From assembly GCA_964370625.1 (NCBI GenBank), contig CAYJKB010000054.1, positions 1-11,498 on the forward strand: a stretch of DNA of 11,498 nucleotides, given 5' to 3'. The notes under the pieces were generated by a model that did no database searches, had not been told where the DNA came from, and was given only the letters and a program-made list of their open reading frames with translations. Each line of letters begins with the position of its first letter. Position 1 is the first letter of the stretch. The DNA comes from CAYJKB01 sp964370625. GTDB lineage: Bacteria > Bacillota > Clostridia > Oscillospirales > Butyricicoccaceae. Shown piece after piece: positions 6,615-11,498 of the stretch. The translations under genes were made by a program, and so were the position numbers.

Positions 6615-6635
6615 AATATCTCACCTCCCCTATTA

Positions 6636-6663
6636 TTGATGAATAAATATATCTATTCATCAA
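6636..6663. repeat. Perfect 10-bp inverted repeat at the rsmI/PilZ gene junction
   Basis: TTGATGAATA (6636-6645) and TATTCATCAA (6654-6663) are perfect inverse complements with an 8-base spacer that includes one base of the rsmI stop codon. There is no T-run on the minus strand, so it is not a standard terminator. It lies 22 bases upstream of the PilZ start, next to its ribosome site. It may be a regulator site or an RNA hairpin that adjusts PilZ expression; I found no convincing promoter here. Confidence 0.45.
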
Positions 6664-7522
6664 AATCATTTTCCTTCTTATATGACAAAACTGCATTATA
6701 AAGCTTATTCTTTGCAATATCATACATTAAAGCTATATCACGCACAGCATCTTTAAGACGTTTTCCGTCATTTTCTGCCGATAATACATCAACTATAGCT
6801 AAATTTATTTTTTCATCTTGTGAAAGCTCATCTTTTAATAGCTCTTGTTCGCTAATGCCAGAAATTACAACGACAAATTCACCACGTGGCTGATTTTCAT
6901 TATAATACTCTATAGCTTCAGATAAATCCACACTTAAAAATTGTTCATGAATTTTTGTAAGCTCTCGACAAAGCACAACTTTTCTATCGCCTAAGGTACT
7001 ATATAAATCAGCTAAAGTAGCTTTTAATTTATGTGGAGCTTCATAAAATACCATTGTTCGACTTTCACGCACAAGTGATGTTAAATGAGCTTGTCTATTT
7101 TTCTTTGAAGTTGATAGAAAACCTTCGAAGGTAAATCTGCCATTTGAAATACCACAAGCAGATAAAGCTGTAATTACAGCAGATGCACCGGGTATCGGCA
7201 CAACTTCAATACCGTGACTGCGACAGATAGAAACTAGGTCATCGCCGGGGTCACTAATTACAGGTGTACCAGCATCACTAACTAATGCACAATCTTCGCC
7301 AGCTAATATACGCTCTGCGATTTGTTCACCTTTTTTTGCTCTATTATGTTCGAAATAGCTAATAAGAGGTTTTTGTATATTAAAATGATTTAATAGCTTA
7401 ACTGTAACTCTTGTGTCTTCTGCTGCTATAAAATCTACATTTTTAAGAGTGTCTACAGCTCTATAAGTAATATCACCGAGATTTCCTATTGGAGTTGCGA
7501 CTATATATAATTTATTTGACAT
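6653..7522 (-). CDS. rsmI: 16S rRNA (cytidine(1402)-2'-O)-methyltransferase
   Basis: 289 residues, normal for RsmI, a tetrapyrrole-methylase-fold enzyme that uses S-adenosylmethionine to methylate the ribose of C1402 in the 16S rRNA decoding centre. Visible signatures: VATPIGNLGD (8-17), AEDTR (34-38), SDAGTPVISDPG (82-93), PGASA (111-115), FEGFLS (132-137), YEAPHK (160-165), CRELTKIHE (185-193) and RGEFV (213-217). The C-terminal helical tail is also typical. I chose ATG 7522 over ATG 7534 because MSNKLYIVATPIGNLGD is the usual RsmI start and a GAGGAAC site precedes it. It overlaps the end of the methyltransferase gene by 11 bp, so the two are probably translationally coupled. Confidence 0.97.
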   Translation of the reverse strand: MSNKLYIVATPIGNLGDITYRAVDTLKNVDFIAAEDTRVTVKLLNHFNIQKPLISYFEHNRAKKGEQIAERILAGEDCALVSDAGTPVISDPGDDLVSICRSHGIEVVPIPGASAVITALSACGISNGRFTFEGFLSTSKKNRQAHLTSLVRESRTMVFYEAPHKLKATLADLYSTLGDRKVVLCRELTKIHEQFLSVDLSEAIEYYNENQPRGEFVVVISGISEQELLKDELSQDEKINLAIVDVLSAENDGKRLKDAVRDIALMYDIAKNKLYNAVLSYKKENDFDE

Positions 7523-8198
7523 TTTGTTCCTCATTCAATATAATTGGTGGTTCGATGCGAACACCATCAGCACTGCCTAGTCTACCTTCAATTAATACAG
7601 TTGACGGTGGCATAGAAATTTTATTGTGCACAAAACAAATTCGTTTAGGAATTATATTGTTACGTGACATCACTGTAGTAATTTCGCAAAGACGCTCAGG
7701 TTTGTGCACTAAAGCGAATTTGCCTCCAAATTTCAGCAATCGTTTTGCACTTTTGCAAACATCATCTAAAGTCAATTCATTTTCAAAACGTGCAATTTTT
7801 TTATTCACACTTTCAGTTTCAATTCCACAACCAGCTTTAAAATATGGTGGATTACTAACAACTAAATCATATGTATTAGGTGCTACAAAACGATGAGCAT
7901 TTCGCATATCACCGTTATATAACTTTGCTCTATCTTGAAGATTATTAAGATTTATATTTTGTTGTGCCAACTCAAACACTTCTGGTTGAATTTCTATTCC
8001 ATCAAGATAAATATTATCCTTTTGAAGTGCAAGCAATAACATAATTACACCGGTTCCACACCCAAGATCAAAAATTTTCATATTTTTACGCAACTTCACA
8101 AAGTTACTAAGCATTACACTATCTTGCCCTAACTTAAAGAAGTTATCATCTTGAATTAAAGAATATCCATTTTTTAGCAAATCAATTTGTCGTGCCAC
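7512..8198 (-). CDS. tRNA1(Val) (adenine(37)-N6)-methyltransferase family protein (TrmN6/YabB-like)
   Basis: 228 residues, a Rossmann-fold SAM methyltransferase. Motif I is DLGCGTG (44-50), the acidic GIEIQPEV loop follows, and the amino-methyltransferase motif NPPY is at 116-119. The FFKLGQDSVMLSNFV segment near residue 20 and the NPPYFKAG context match the TrmN6/YfiC group, which in E. coli methylates A37 of tRNA1(Val). In Bacillota the homologue (YabB) usually lies beside rsmI, as here. The exact tRNA target is not proven. The start is GTG 8198, supported by AAGGAG nine bases upstream; it is the first gene of the minus-strand run. Confidence 0.88.
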   Translation of the reverse strand: MARQIDLLKNGYSLIQDDNFFKLGQDSVMLSNFVKLRKNMKIFDLGCGTGVIMLLLALQKDNIYLDGIEIQPEVFELAQQNINLNNLQDRAKLYNGDMRNAHRFVAPNTYDLVVSNPPYFKAGCGIETESVNKKIARFENELTLDDVCKSAKRLLKFGGKFALVHKPERLCEITTVMSRNNIIPKRICFVHNKISMPPSTVLIEGRLGSADGVRIEPPIILNEEQNVK

Positions 8199-8231
8199 AG
8201 CGATTAACTCCTTGAAGGTATAATTTATATT

Positions 8232-8260
8232 ATTTTACATCTTTTCAGGCGATTAGTAAA
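8232..8260 (-). promoter_or_regulatory. Promoter of the methyltransferase-rsmI-PilZ-HD-GYP-PIN run
   Basis: On the minus strand, TTTACT (complement of 8255-8260) and TAAAAT (complement of 8232-8237) are 17 bases apart, with the expected start near 8225 and a leader of about 27 bases. It is the only convincing promoter I see for the five genes, whose gaps are overlaps or under 40 bases, though an internal promoter cannot be excluded. Confidence 0.55.
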
Positions 8261-8301
8261 GATTTTTTTGCTATAAAAGGAAAACCTTACTAAAACGTAA
8301 A

Positions 8302-8335
8302 GTGTCTTGACACATGTATATATATGATGTATAAT
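8302..8335 (+). promoter_or_regulatory. Perfect-consensus promoter of the niaX-like gene, with short inverted repeat
   Basis: TTGACA (8307-8312) and TATAAT (8330-8335) are both perfect and separated by the optimal 17 bases. GTGTC-TT-GACAC (8302-8313) is a short inverted repeat over the -35 box and could be a repressor site; so strong a promoter for a vitamin transporter would normally be repressed. The leader is only about 28 bases, leaving no room for a riboswitch. Confidence 0.85.
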
Positions 8336-8369
8336 AAGACAAATTTATGAAAATAATGTGAGGTTCAAA

Positions 8370-8957
8370 ATGAAAAGAAATACAGCACAGTCAACGCAGA
8401 ATATTGTTATAGCTGCTATGTTATCTGCTATTGGTATTGTAATACCTATGTTTTCCCCCATTAAAGTAATATTAGAACCAGCGTCATTCACATTAGCAAG
8501 CCATGTGCCAATATTTTTAGCTATGTTTATCTCTCCACTTATTGCTTTTTGTGTGTCAATAGGCACGACAATTGGCTTTTTCTTCGGTGGATTTAGCCCG
8601 ATAATTGTACTTAGAGCGTTTTCACATGTTATTTTTGCGACAATTGGAGCATTAATAATTAAAAAATTTCCAAGTGTAATGCAAAATAAAATATCAAAAA
8701 TCATCTTTTGCATATGTATATCAATATTACATGCAATACCAGAAATTTTAGTTTCAGCATTTTTCTATTTTGATGGTAAAATCGGGGTGTCTATCACAGA
8801 TGATACATTTATAACGTCTGTATTACTGCTTGTTGGTGTAGGGACATTTGTACACAGCATGGTGGATTTTGGGATTTCTCGCTTTGTGTGGGCACCAGTT
8901 AAAAAGGTTATGCCCTCAGCTAATTATACTTCAAAATCATGTGAAAATGCAAGTTAA
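8370..8957 (+). CDS. NiaX-like ECF transporter S component (probable niacin uptake)
   Basis: 195 residues, very hydrophobic, with about six membrane segments, the size of ECF substrate-binding (S) subunits. The stretch with PIKVILEPASFTLASHVPIF, followed by ISPLIAFCVSIGTTIGFFFGG and VLRAFSHVIF, resembles the NiaX group, which captures niacin precursors of NAD and depends on a shared EcfAA'T energising module encoded elsewhere. The substrate is inferred from resemblance only. I chose ATG 8370, six bases after GTGAGG, over the in-frame GTG at 8358, which lies inside that ribosome site. Transcribed alone from a perfect-consensus promoter; I see no strong terminator before the phage module. It is the last host-type gene before it. 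Confidence 0.68.
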   Translation: MKRNTAQSTQNIVIAAMLSAIGIVIPMFSPIKVILEPASFTLASHVPIFLAMFISPLIAFCVSIGTTIGFFFGGFSPIIVLRAFSHVIFATIGALIIKKFPSVMQNKISKIIFCICISILHAIPEILVSAFFYFDGKIGVSITDDTFITSVLLLVGVGTFVHSMVDFGISRFVWAPVKKVMPSANYTSKSCENAS

Positions 8958-9042
8958 ATTGTCACACATTATACTTTGTGCATAAAAATAAATCTGAAAA
9001 ATATACAAATACACTAAAATTTATAAATTATATGTTTTTTTA

Positions 9043-9071
9043 TTGACGAATACAAAAAAGCATAGTATTAT
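9043..9071 (+). promoter_or_regulatory. Promoter ahead of the terminase genes
   Basis: TTGACG (9043-9048) and TATTAT (9066-9071) are 17 bases apart. The expected start is at about 9077-9079, within the left arm of the inverted repeat 9074-9164, so the transcript would begin with the helix-forming sequence. Confidence 0.7.
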
Positions 9072-9073
9072 AA

Positions 9074-9164
9074 GTTGCATAAACGAAACTTAAATAAAAC
9101 AGTTAATTGATTAAGAGCGAAAGCTCTTAATTTTTTTATATCCAATTAGTTTCGTTTACGCAAC
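9074..9164. repeat. Long inverted repeat enclosing a terminator in the terminase leader
   Basis: 9074-9090 (GTTGCATAAACGAAACT) and 9148-9164 are inverse complements at 16 of 17 positions. TAATTG (9104-9109) also pairs with CAATTA (9143-9148), and a GAAA-capped terminator hairpin is at the centre. The whole can fold into one long interrupted hairpin directly between the promoter and the terS ribosome site. It may be a leader control element, a processing site, or a pac/cos-like packaging site, since such sites usually lie at or just before terS. Visible structure, unknown role. Confidence 0.7.
9110..9137 (+). terminator. Intrinsic terminator upstream of terS
   Basis: ATTAAGAGC (9110-9118) pairs perfectly with GCTCTTAAT (9123-9131) around a GAAA tetraloop, followed by seven T (9131-9137). 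It lies only about 30 bases downstream of the predicted start of the terminase promoter and 43 bases before the terS start. It could end read-through from the niaX-like gene, attenuate the terminase transcript, or both. Confidence 0.85.
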
Positions 9165-9179
9165 TTGGGAGGTGATGTA

Positions 9180-9428
9180 TTGGCAAGGCGAAAGAAAGTA
9201 GACCGAAAGAAGCATATAAGTAATATAGCAGATACCCTAATAGACAAAGCACCCCTTGCAGTTAAACGATTATGTGAAATTTTAGAAGATGAAGATACAT
9301 CGTCATCAACAGCACTGTCAGCTGCAAAAGAAATTTTAGAACGTTCTGTTGGCAAAGGGGTAGTTACAGAACTAGAAGAGTCGGAACAAGAAAAAGAAAT
9401 TGTTATAATTTTGAAAGTTGTTGAGTGA
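9180..9428 (+). CDS. Phage terminase small subunit-like protein
   Basis: 82 residues. A basic start (MARRKKVDRKK) is followed by DTLIDKAPLAVKRLCEIL and then SSSTALSAAKEILERSVGK, the C-terminal pattern of many small terminases (alanine- and leucine-rich helices ending in AAKxILER). Small terminases recognise phage DNA and activate the large subunit. It is short; the N-terminal helix-turn-helix of longer family members is not evident, so DNA binding may rest on the basic N-terminus. The start is TTG 9180, because GGGAGGTG (9167-9174) lies at the right distance; an in-frame TTG at 9165 overlaps that ribosome site. It overlaps the large terminase gene by 11 bp. Position directly before terL supports the call. 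Confidence 0.7.
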   Translation: MARRKKVDRKKHISNIADTLIDKAPLAVKRLCEILEDEDTSSSTALSAAKEILERSVGKGVVTELEESEQEKEIVIILKVVE

Positions 9429-10746
9429 TTTGGAATTTAAAATAACAAAAAAACAACTTGCGTTCATCAGAAGTACATGCGATGAGACACTTTTTGGTGG
9501 AGCCGCTGGGGGTGGAAAAAGTTATGCACAGCTTATTGATGCTTTTATTTATGCACTGACATATAAAAAATCAAAACAATTGATGCTTAGAAGAACTTTT
9601 CCAGAACTTCGCAGGTCGCTGATTTTAGTATCGCTCACCATGTATCCTAAAAGTATATGTAGGTATTACGAAACAATCCATAAATGGATTTTTTCAAATG
9701 GTTCATCGGTTGAATTTGGTTTTTGTGACAGCGAAAGCGATGTAACACGTTATCAATCAGCTGAATATGATGTCATTCGCTTTGATGAACTAACACATTT
9801 TACAAAATTTCAATTTACATATTTATTAAGTCGCTTGCGTGGTGCAAATGATTATCCTAAATATGTAAAAAGCACAACAAACCCAGGAGGAGTAGGTCAT
9901 GATTGGGTGAAAAGTCGATATATAGACCCTATGCCGCCATTAAATATTTTTGATACAGGAAATAATACAAGAATTTTTATTCCTGCAAAAGTCGAAGAAA
10001 ACACCTTCCTTATGAAAAGTGACCCTATGTATATCGACAGATTACGTCAACTTGATGAAAAAAATCAAAAAGCACTTCTTGATGGTTCATGGGATATTTT
10101 TGAAGGACAATTTTTCTCTCAGTTTAATCGCAACTTACATGTTATTAAACCCTTTGTTATTCCACAGGCATATCAGCGTTATCTCACCATAGATTATGGA
10201 CTTGATATGTTAGCAGCGCTTTGGATTGCCACTGATGACAAAGGTAATGCTTACGTTTATAGAGAATTATATCAAAGTGGGCTTATTATATCTGATGCAG
10301 CTAAACGGATTATAAGTTTAGAACAAGATGAAAATATTTATAGACGGTTAGCGCCTCCTGATTTATGGAATAGACGTCAGGAAACAGGTCGTTCTGCTAT
10401 TGATATTTTTGAAGATTTAGGGCTTAGCTTTGATAAAACTTCTAATGATAGAGTGCATGGTTGGCTTTCACTTTTAGAATATTTAAAGGCTGTAAAAAAC
10501 GAACAGGGCATGTTTGAAACAAGACTTAAAATATTTGAAAATTGTTCAAATCTAATTCGCACCCTGCCGGCATTACGACATGATGAGAAAAATCCTAATG
10601 ATGTCGCAAATACACCACATGAACTAACTCATGCACCTGATGCTCTTCGTGGGTTTGCTGTTACAATTTTTGGAGATGAAGTTTCAAAAACTATAGATGC
10701 TTCAGATAACTTCGAAGAAATAACCGATTTTTTAATGTTCAAATAG
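9418..10746 (+). CDS. Phage terminase large subunit
   Basis: 442 residues, the ATP-driven motor and nuclease that packs phage DNA into proheads. ATPase domain: Walker A GGAAGGGKS (27-35), Walker B VIRFDE with Asp123-Glu124, and the coupling motif STTNPGG (152-158). RNase H-like nuclease domain: Asp259 in TIDYGLD, Asp315 in APPDLWNRR, and Asp408 in HAPDALRGF, the expected acidic triad. All motifs are intact, so the protein looks functional. The start is TTG; 9418, 9421 and 9430 are all possible and ribosome-site support is weak, which suggests translation coupled to the overlapping terS gene. Next is a small membrane-protein gene, 22 bases on. Confidence 0.97.
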   Translation: MLSDLEFKITKKQLAFIRSTCDETLFGGAAGGGKSYAQLIDAFIYALTYKKSKQLMLRRTFPELRRSLILVSLTMYPKSICRYYETIHKWIFSNGSSVEFGFCDSESDVTRYQSAEYDVIRFDELTHFTKFQFTYLLSRLRGANDYPKYVKSTTNPGGVGHDWVKSRYIDPMPPLNIFDTGNNTRIFIPAKVEENTFLMKSDPMYIDRLRQLDEKNQKALLDGSWDIFEGQFFSQFNRNLHVIKPFVIPQAYQRYLTIDYGLDMLAALWIATDDKGNAYVYRELYQSGLIISDAAKRIISLEQDENIYRRLAPPDLWNRRQETGRSAIDIFEDLGLSFDKTSNDRVHGWLSLLEYLKAVKNEQGMFETRLKIFENCSNLIRTLPALRHDEKNPNDVANTPHELTHAPDALRGFAVTIFGDEVSKTIDASDNFEEITDFLMFK

Positions 10747-10768
10747 CAGATAGAAAGGTAAAGGCTTT

Positions 10769-10969
10769 ATGGAAGTATTGCTTTGTTTATGTCAAATTTT
10801 AAGTTTTATTGCAGGTGCAATTGTATCAGGTGGATTTAGGCTTGATTTTGACAAAGAAAAAAGAGTTTATAAAGAGGAAGATGCATCATTTGGCGATGAT
10901 TTTTCTGCTTTGATGAATTATTTTCCTAATATGGATATGAATGAGGTAGGTGAAAGTCAAGATGAATGA
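10769..10969 (+). CDS. Small membrane protein between terminase and portal
   Basis: 66 residues. Residues about 3-22 form one hydrophobic helix (LLCLCQILSFIAGAIVSGG), followed by an acidic soluble tail (about 25-66, rich in Asp and Glu). The ATG has an AGAAAGGTAAAGG ribosome region upstream. The gene fills the gap between terL and the portal gene and overlaps the latter by 8 bp (ATGAATGA), so it is likely a real, coupled gene. I do not recognise the family. A membrane anchor next to packaging genes is uncommon and its role is unknown. Confidence 0.65.
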   Translation: MEVLLCLCQILSFIAGAIVSGGFRLDFDKEKRVYKEEDASFGDDFSALMNYFPNMDMNEVGESQDE

Positions 10970-11498
10970 TATTGCACGCAAAATTTGGCTTGAATATCAA
11001 AAAGGACAAGATTATAATCACTCGATAGACCTTTATAACACTGTCAAAAACAATCAAAATTTTGTCATCGGCAAACAATGGGAAGGGCTTCATGTTACAA
11101 CACTTGACCCATTGATTTTCAATGTGCTTCGCAGAGTGGTGAATGTTTTTGTATCAATTGTAGTATCTGATGATGTTACAGCACAGGTAATGCCTGTAGA
11201 CCGAACTCCAGATAGCGAAGATAAAATGATAGTTGTTGATGCATTGCTTAAAAATATAATCGAACAAAGCAAGCTTAAAAACCTTAATCGTTATATGATT
11301 TATGATGCGTGTGTCAATGGAGATAGTGCTTTTTATATGTATTATGATAAATATCGTGATGATATTTCGGTTGACCTTGTAGATAATACAAATATCTTTT
11401 TTGGGAATACAGCCTGTGCTGATGTTCAAAAACAACCATATATTATTATTGCTATGCGTCGTGATATTTATGAAGTAAATGAAGAATTTCATAAAAAT
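10962..11498 (+). CDS. Phage portal protein (5' part, cut by window end)
   Basis: The frame stays open for 179 codons to the window end, so the stop lies outside. The N-terminus MNDIARKIWLEYQKGQDYN, then FVIGKQWEGL, NVLRRVVNVFVSIVVSDDV and a NGDSAFYMYYD segment match the early part of portal proteins (entry helices, then a nucleotide-free core with a conserved aromatic/glycine segment). Portals form the dodecameric ring through which DNA enters the phage head, docking the large terminase. The ATG has an AGGTG ribosome site nine bases upstream, inside the preceding gene. Position after terL supports the call. Confidence 0.85.
   Translation, partial: MNDIARKIWLEYQKGQDYNHSIDLYNTVKNNQNFVIGKQWEGLHVTTLDPLIFNVLRRVVNVFVSIVVSDDVTAQVMPVDRTPDSEDKMIVVDALLKNIIEQSKLKNLNRYMIYDACVNGDSAFYMYYDKYRDDISVDLVDNTNIFFGNTACADVQKQPYIIIAMRRDIYEVNEEFHKN

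Larger units (their letters stand above)
9043..11498 (+). mobile_element. Phage packaging and head module (prophage or phage-derived element), right side outside window
   Basis: Small terminase, large terminase, a small membrane protein and a portal gene occur in the order typical of tailed-phage packaging and head modules, all on the plus strand and overlapping or closely spaced. The left limit is taken as the terminase promoter. No integrase, repressor, replication gene or clear attachment repeat lies between it and the niaX-like host gene. The element continues past 11498, so its completeness cannot be judged. Confidence 0.85.

Noticed and set aside
7489..7896. 135-codon plus-strand frame
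   Set aside because: Antisense shadow of the methyltransferase and rsmI start; those genes have clear family motifs and ribosome sites.
8336..8369. Riboswitch ahead of the niaX-like gene
   Set aside because: The predicted leader is only about 28 bases, too short for any known riboswitch.
8345..8713. 122-codon minus-strand frame
   Set aside because: Antisense to the niaX-like gene, which has a perfect promoter, ribosome site and membrane-protein pattern.
9074..9164. MITE or other small transposon with 17-bp terminal inverted repeats
   Set aside because: No target-site duplication flanks it (left flank ends TATAA, right flank begins TTGGG), and it fits exactly between a promoter and a ribosome site, which favours a leader element.
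11154..11492. 112-codon minus-strand frame at the right end
   Set aside because: Antisense to the portal gene, which is open throughout and in phage context.
1..11498. CRISPR array or insertion sequence
   Set aside because: No regularly spaced direct repeats and no transposase-like frame seen on either strand.

Overview
This is an AT-rich stretch of chromosome that looks like a low-GC Gram-positive-type (Bacillota) anaerobe. Pointers are the AT-rich intergenic DNA, strong Shine-Dalgarno sequences with several TTG/GTG starts, consensus sigma-A type promoters, an ECF transporter S component, and the YabB-like methyltransferase/RsmI gene pair. I cannot settle whether it is a Clostridia or a Negativicutes member. 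No taxonomic marker such as rRNA is present.

Layout. (1) 1-2550: a MATE-family exporter on the minus strand, divergent from an XRE-type regulator on the plus strand. A perfect 10-bp inverted repeat covers the regulator's own -35 box. (2) 2545-2950: a two-gene tRNA operon, Thr(TGT) and Tyr(GTA), with a promoter and a strong terminator. It is followed by a diverged second copy of the tRNA-Tyr 3' end plus its terminator, separated from the first by two hairpins. (3) 2951-3299: noncoding DNA ending in the pta promoter. (4) 3300-4350: pta (phosphate acetyltransferase), closed by a terminator shared with the convergent gene. (5) 8260 down to 4343: a tightly packed minus-strand run of five genes: tRNA1(Val)-type N6-adenine methyltransferase, rsmI, a PilZ-domain protein, an HD-GYP-domain protein and a PIN/NYN-like putative RNase. 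It joins RNA modification to cyclic-di-GMP sensing and breakdown. (6) 8307-8957: a NiaX-like membrane protein from a perfect-consensus promoter. (7) 9043 to the window end: a phage DNA-packaging and head module (small terminase, large terminase, small membrane protein, portal). It starts abruptly next to the host gene, behind its own promoter and an unusual nested hairpin leader.

How the parts work together. The HD-GYP and PilZ genes overlap by 11 bp, so a c-di-GMP phosphodiesterase candidate and a c-di-GMP receptor are made from one message, with a PIN-like nuclease 15 bases downstream. The phage genes are in the standard packaging order, but no integrase, repressor or replication gene lies between them and host DNA within the window. 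The window ends inside the portal gene, so the nature of the element (prophage, satellite, or domesticated particle) stays open.

Most striking noncoding structures: an 11-bp helix that would clamp the whole tRNA-Thr inside its precursor; the duplicated tRNA-Tyr tail with compensatory changes in its terminator; and the terminase leader, in which a 17-bp outer helix encloses an intrinsic terminator just downstream of a promoter. I saw no CRISPR array, insertion sequence or rRNA.
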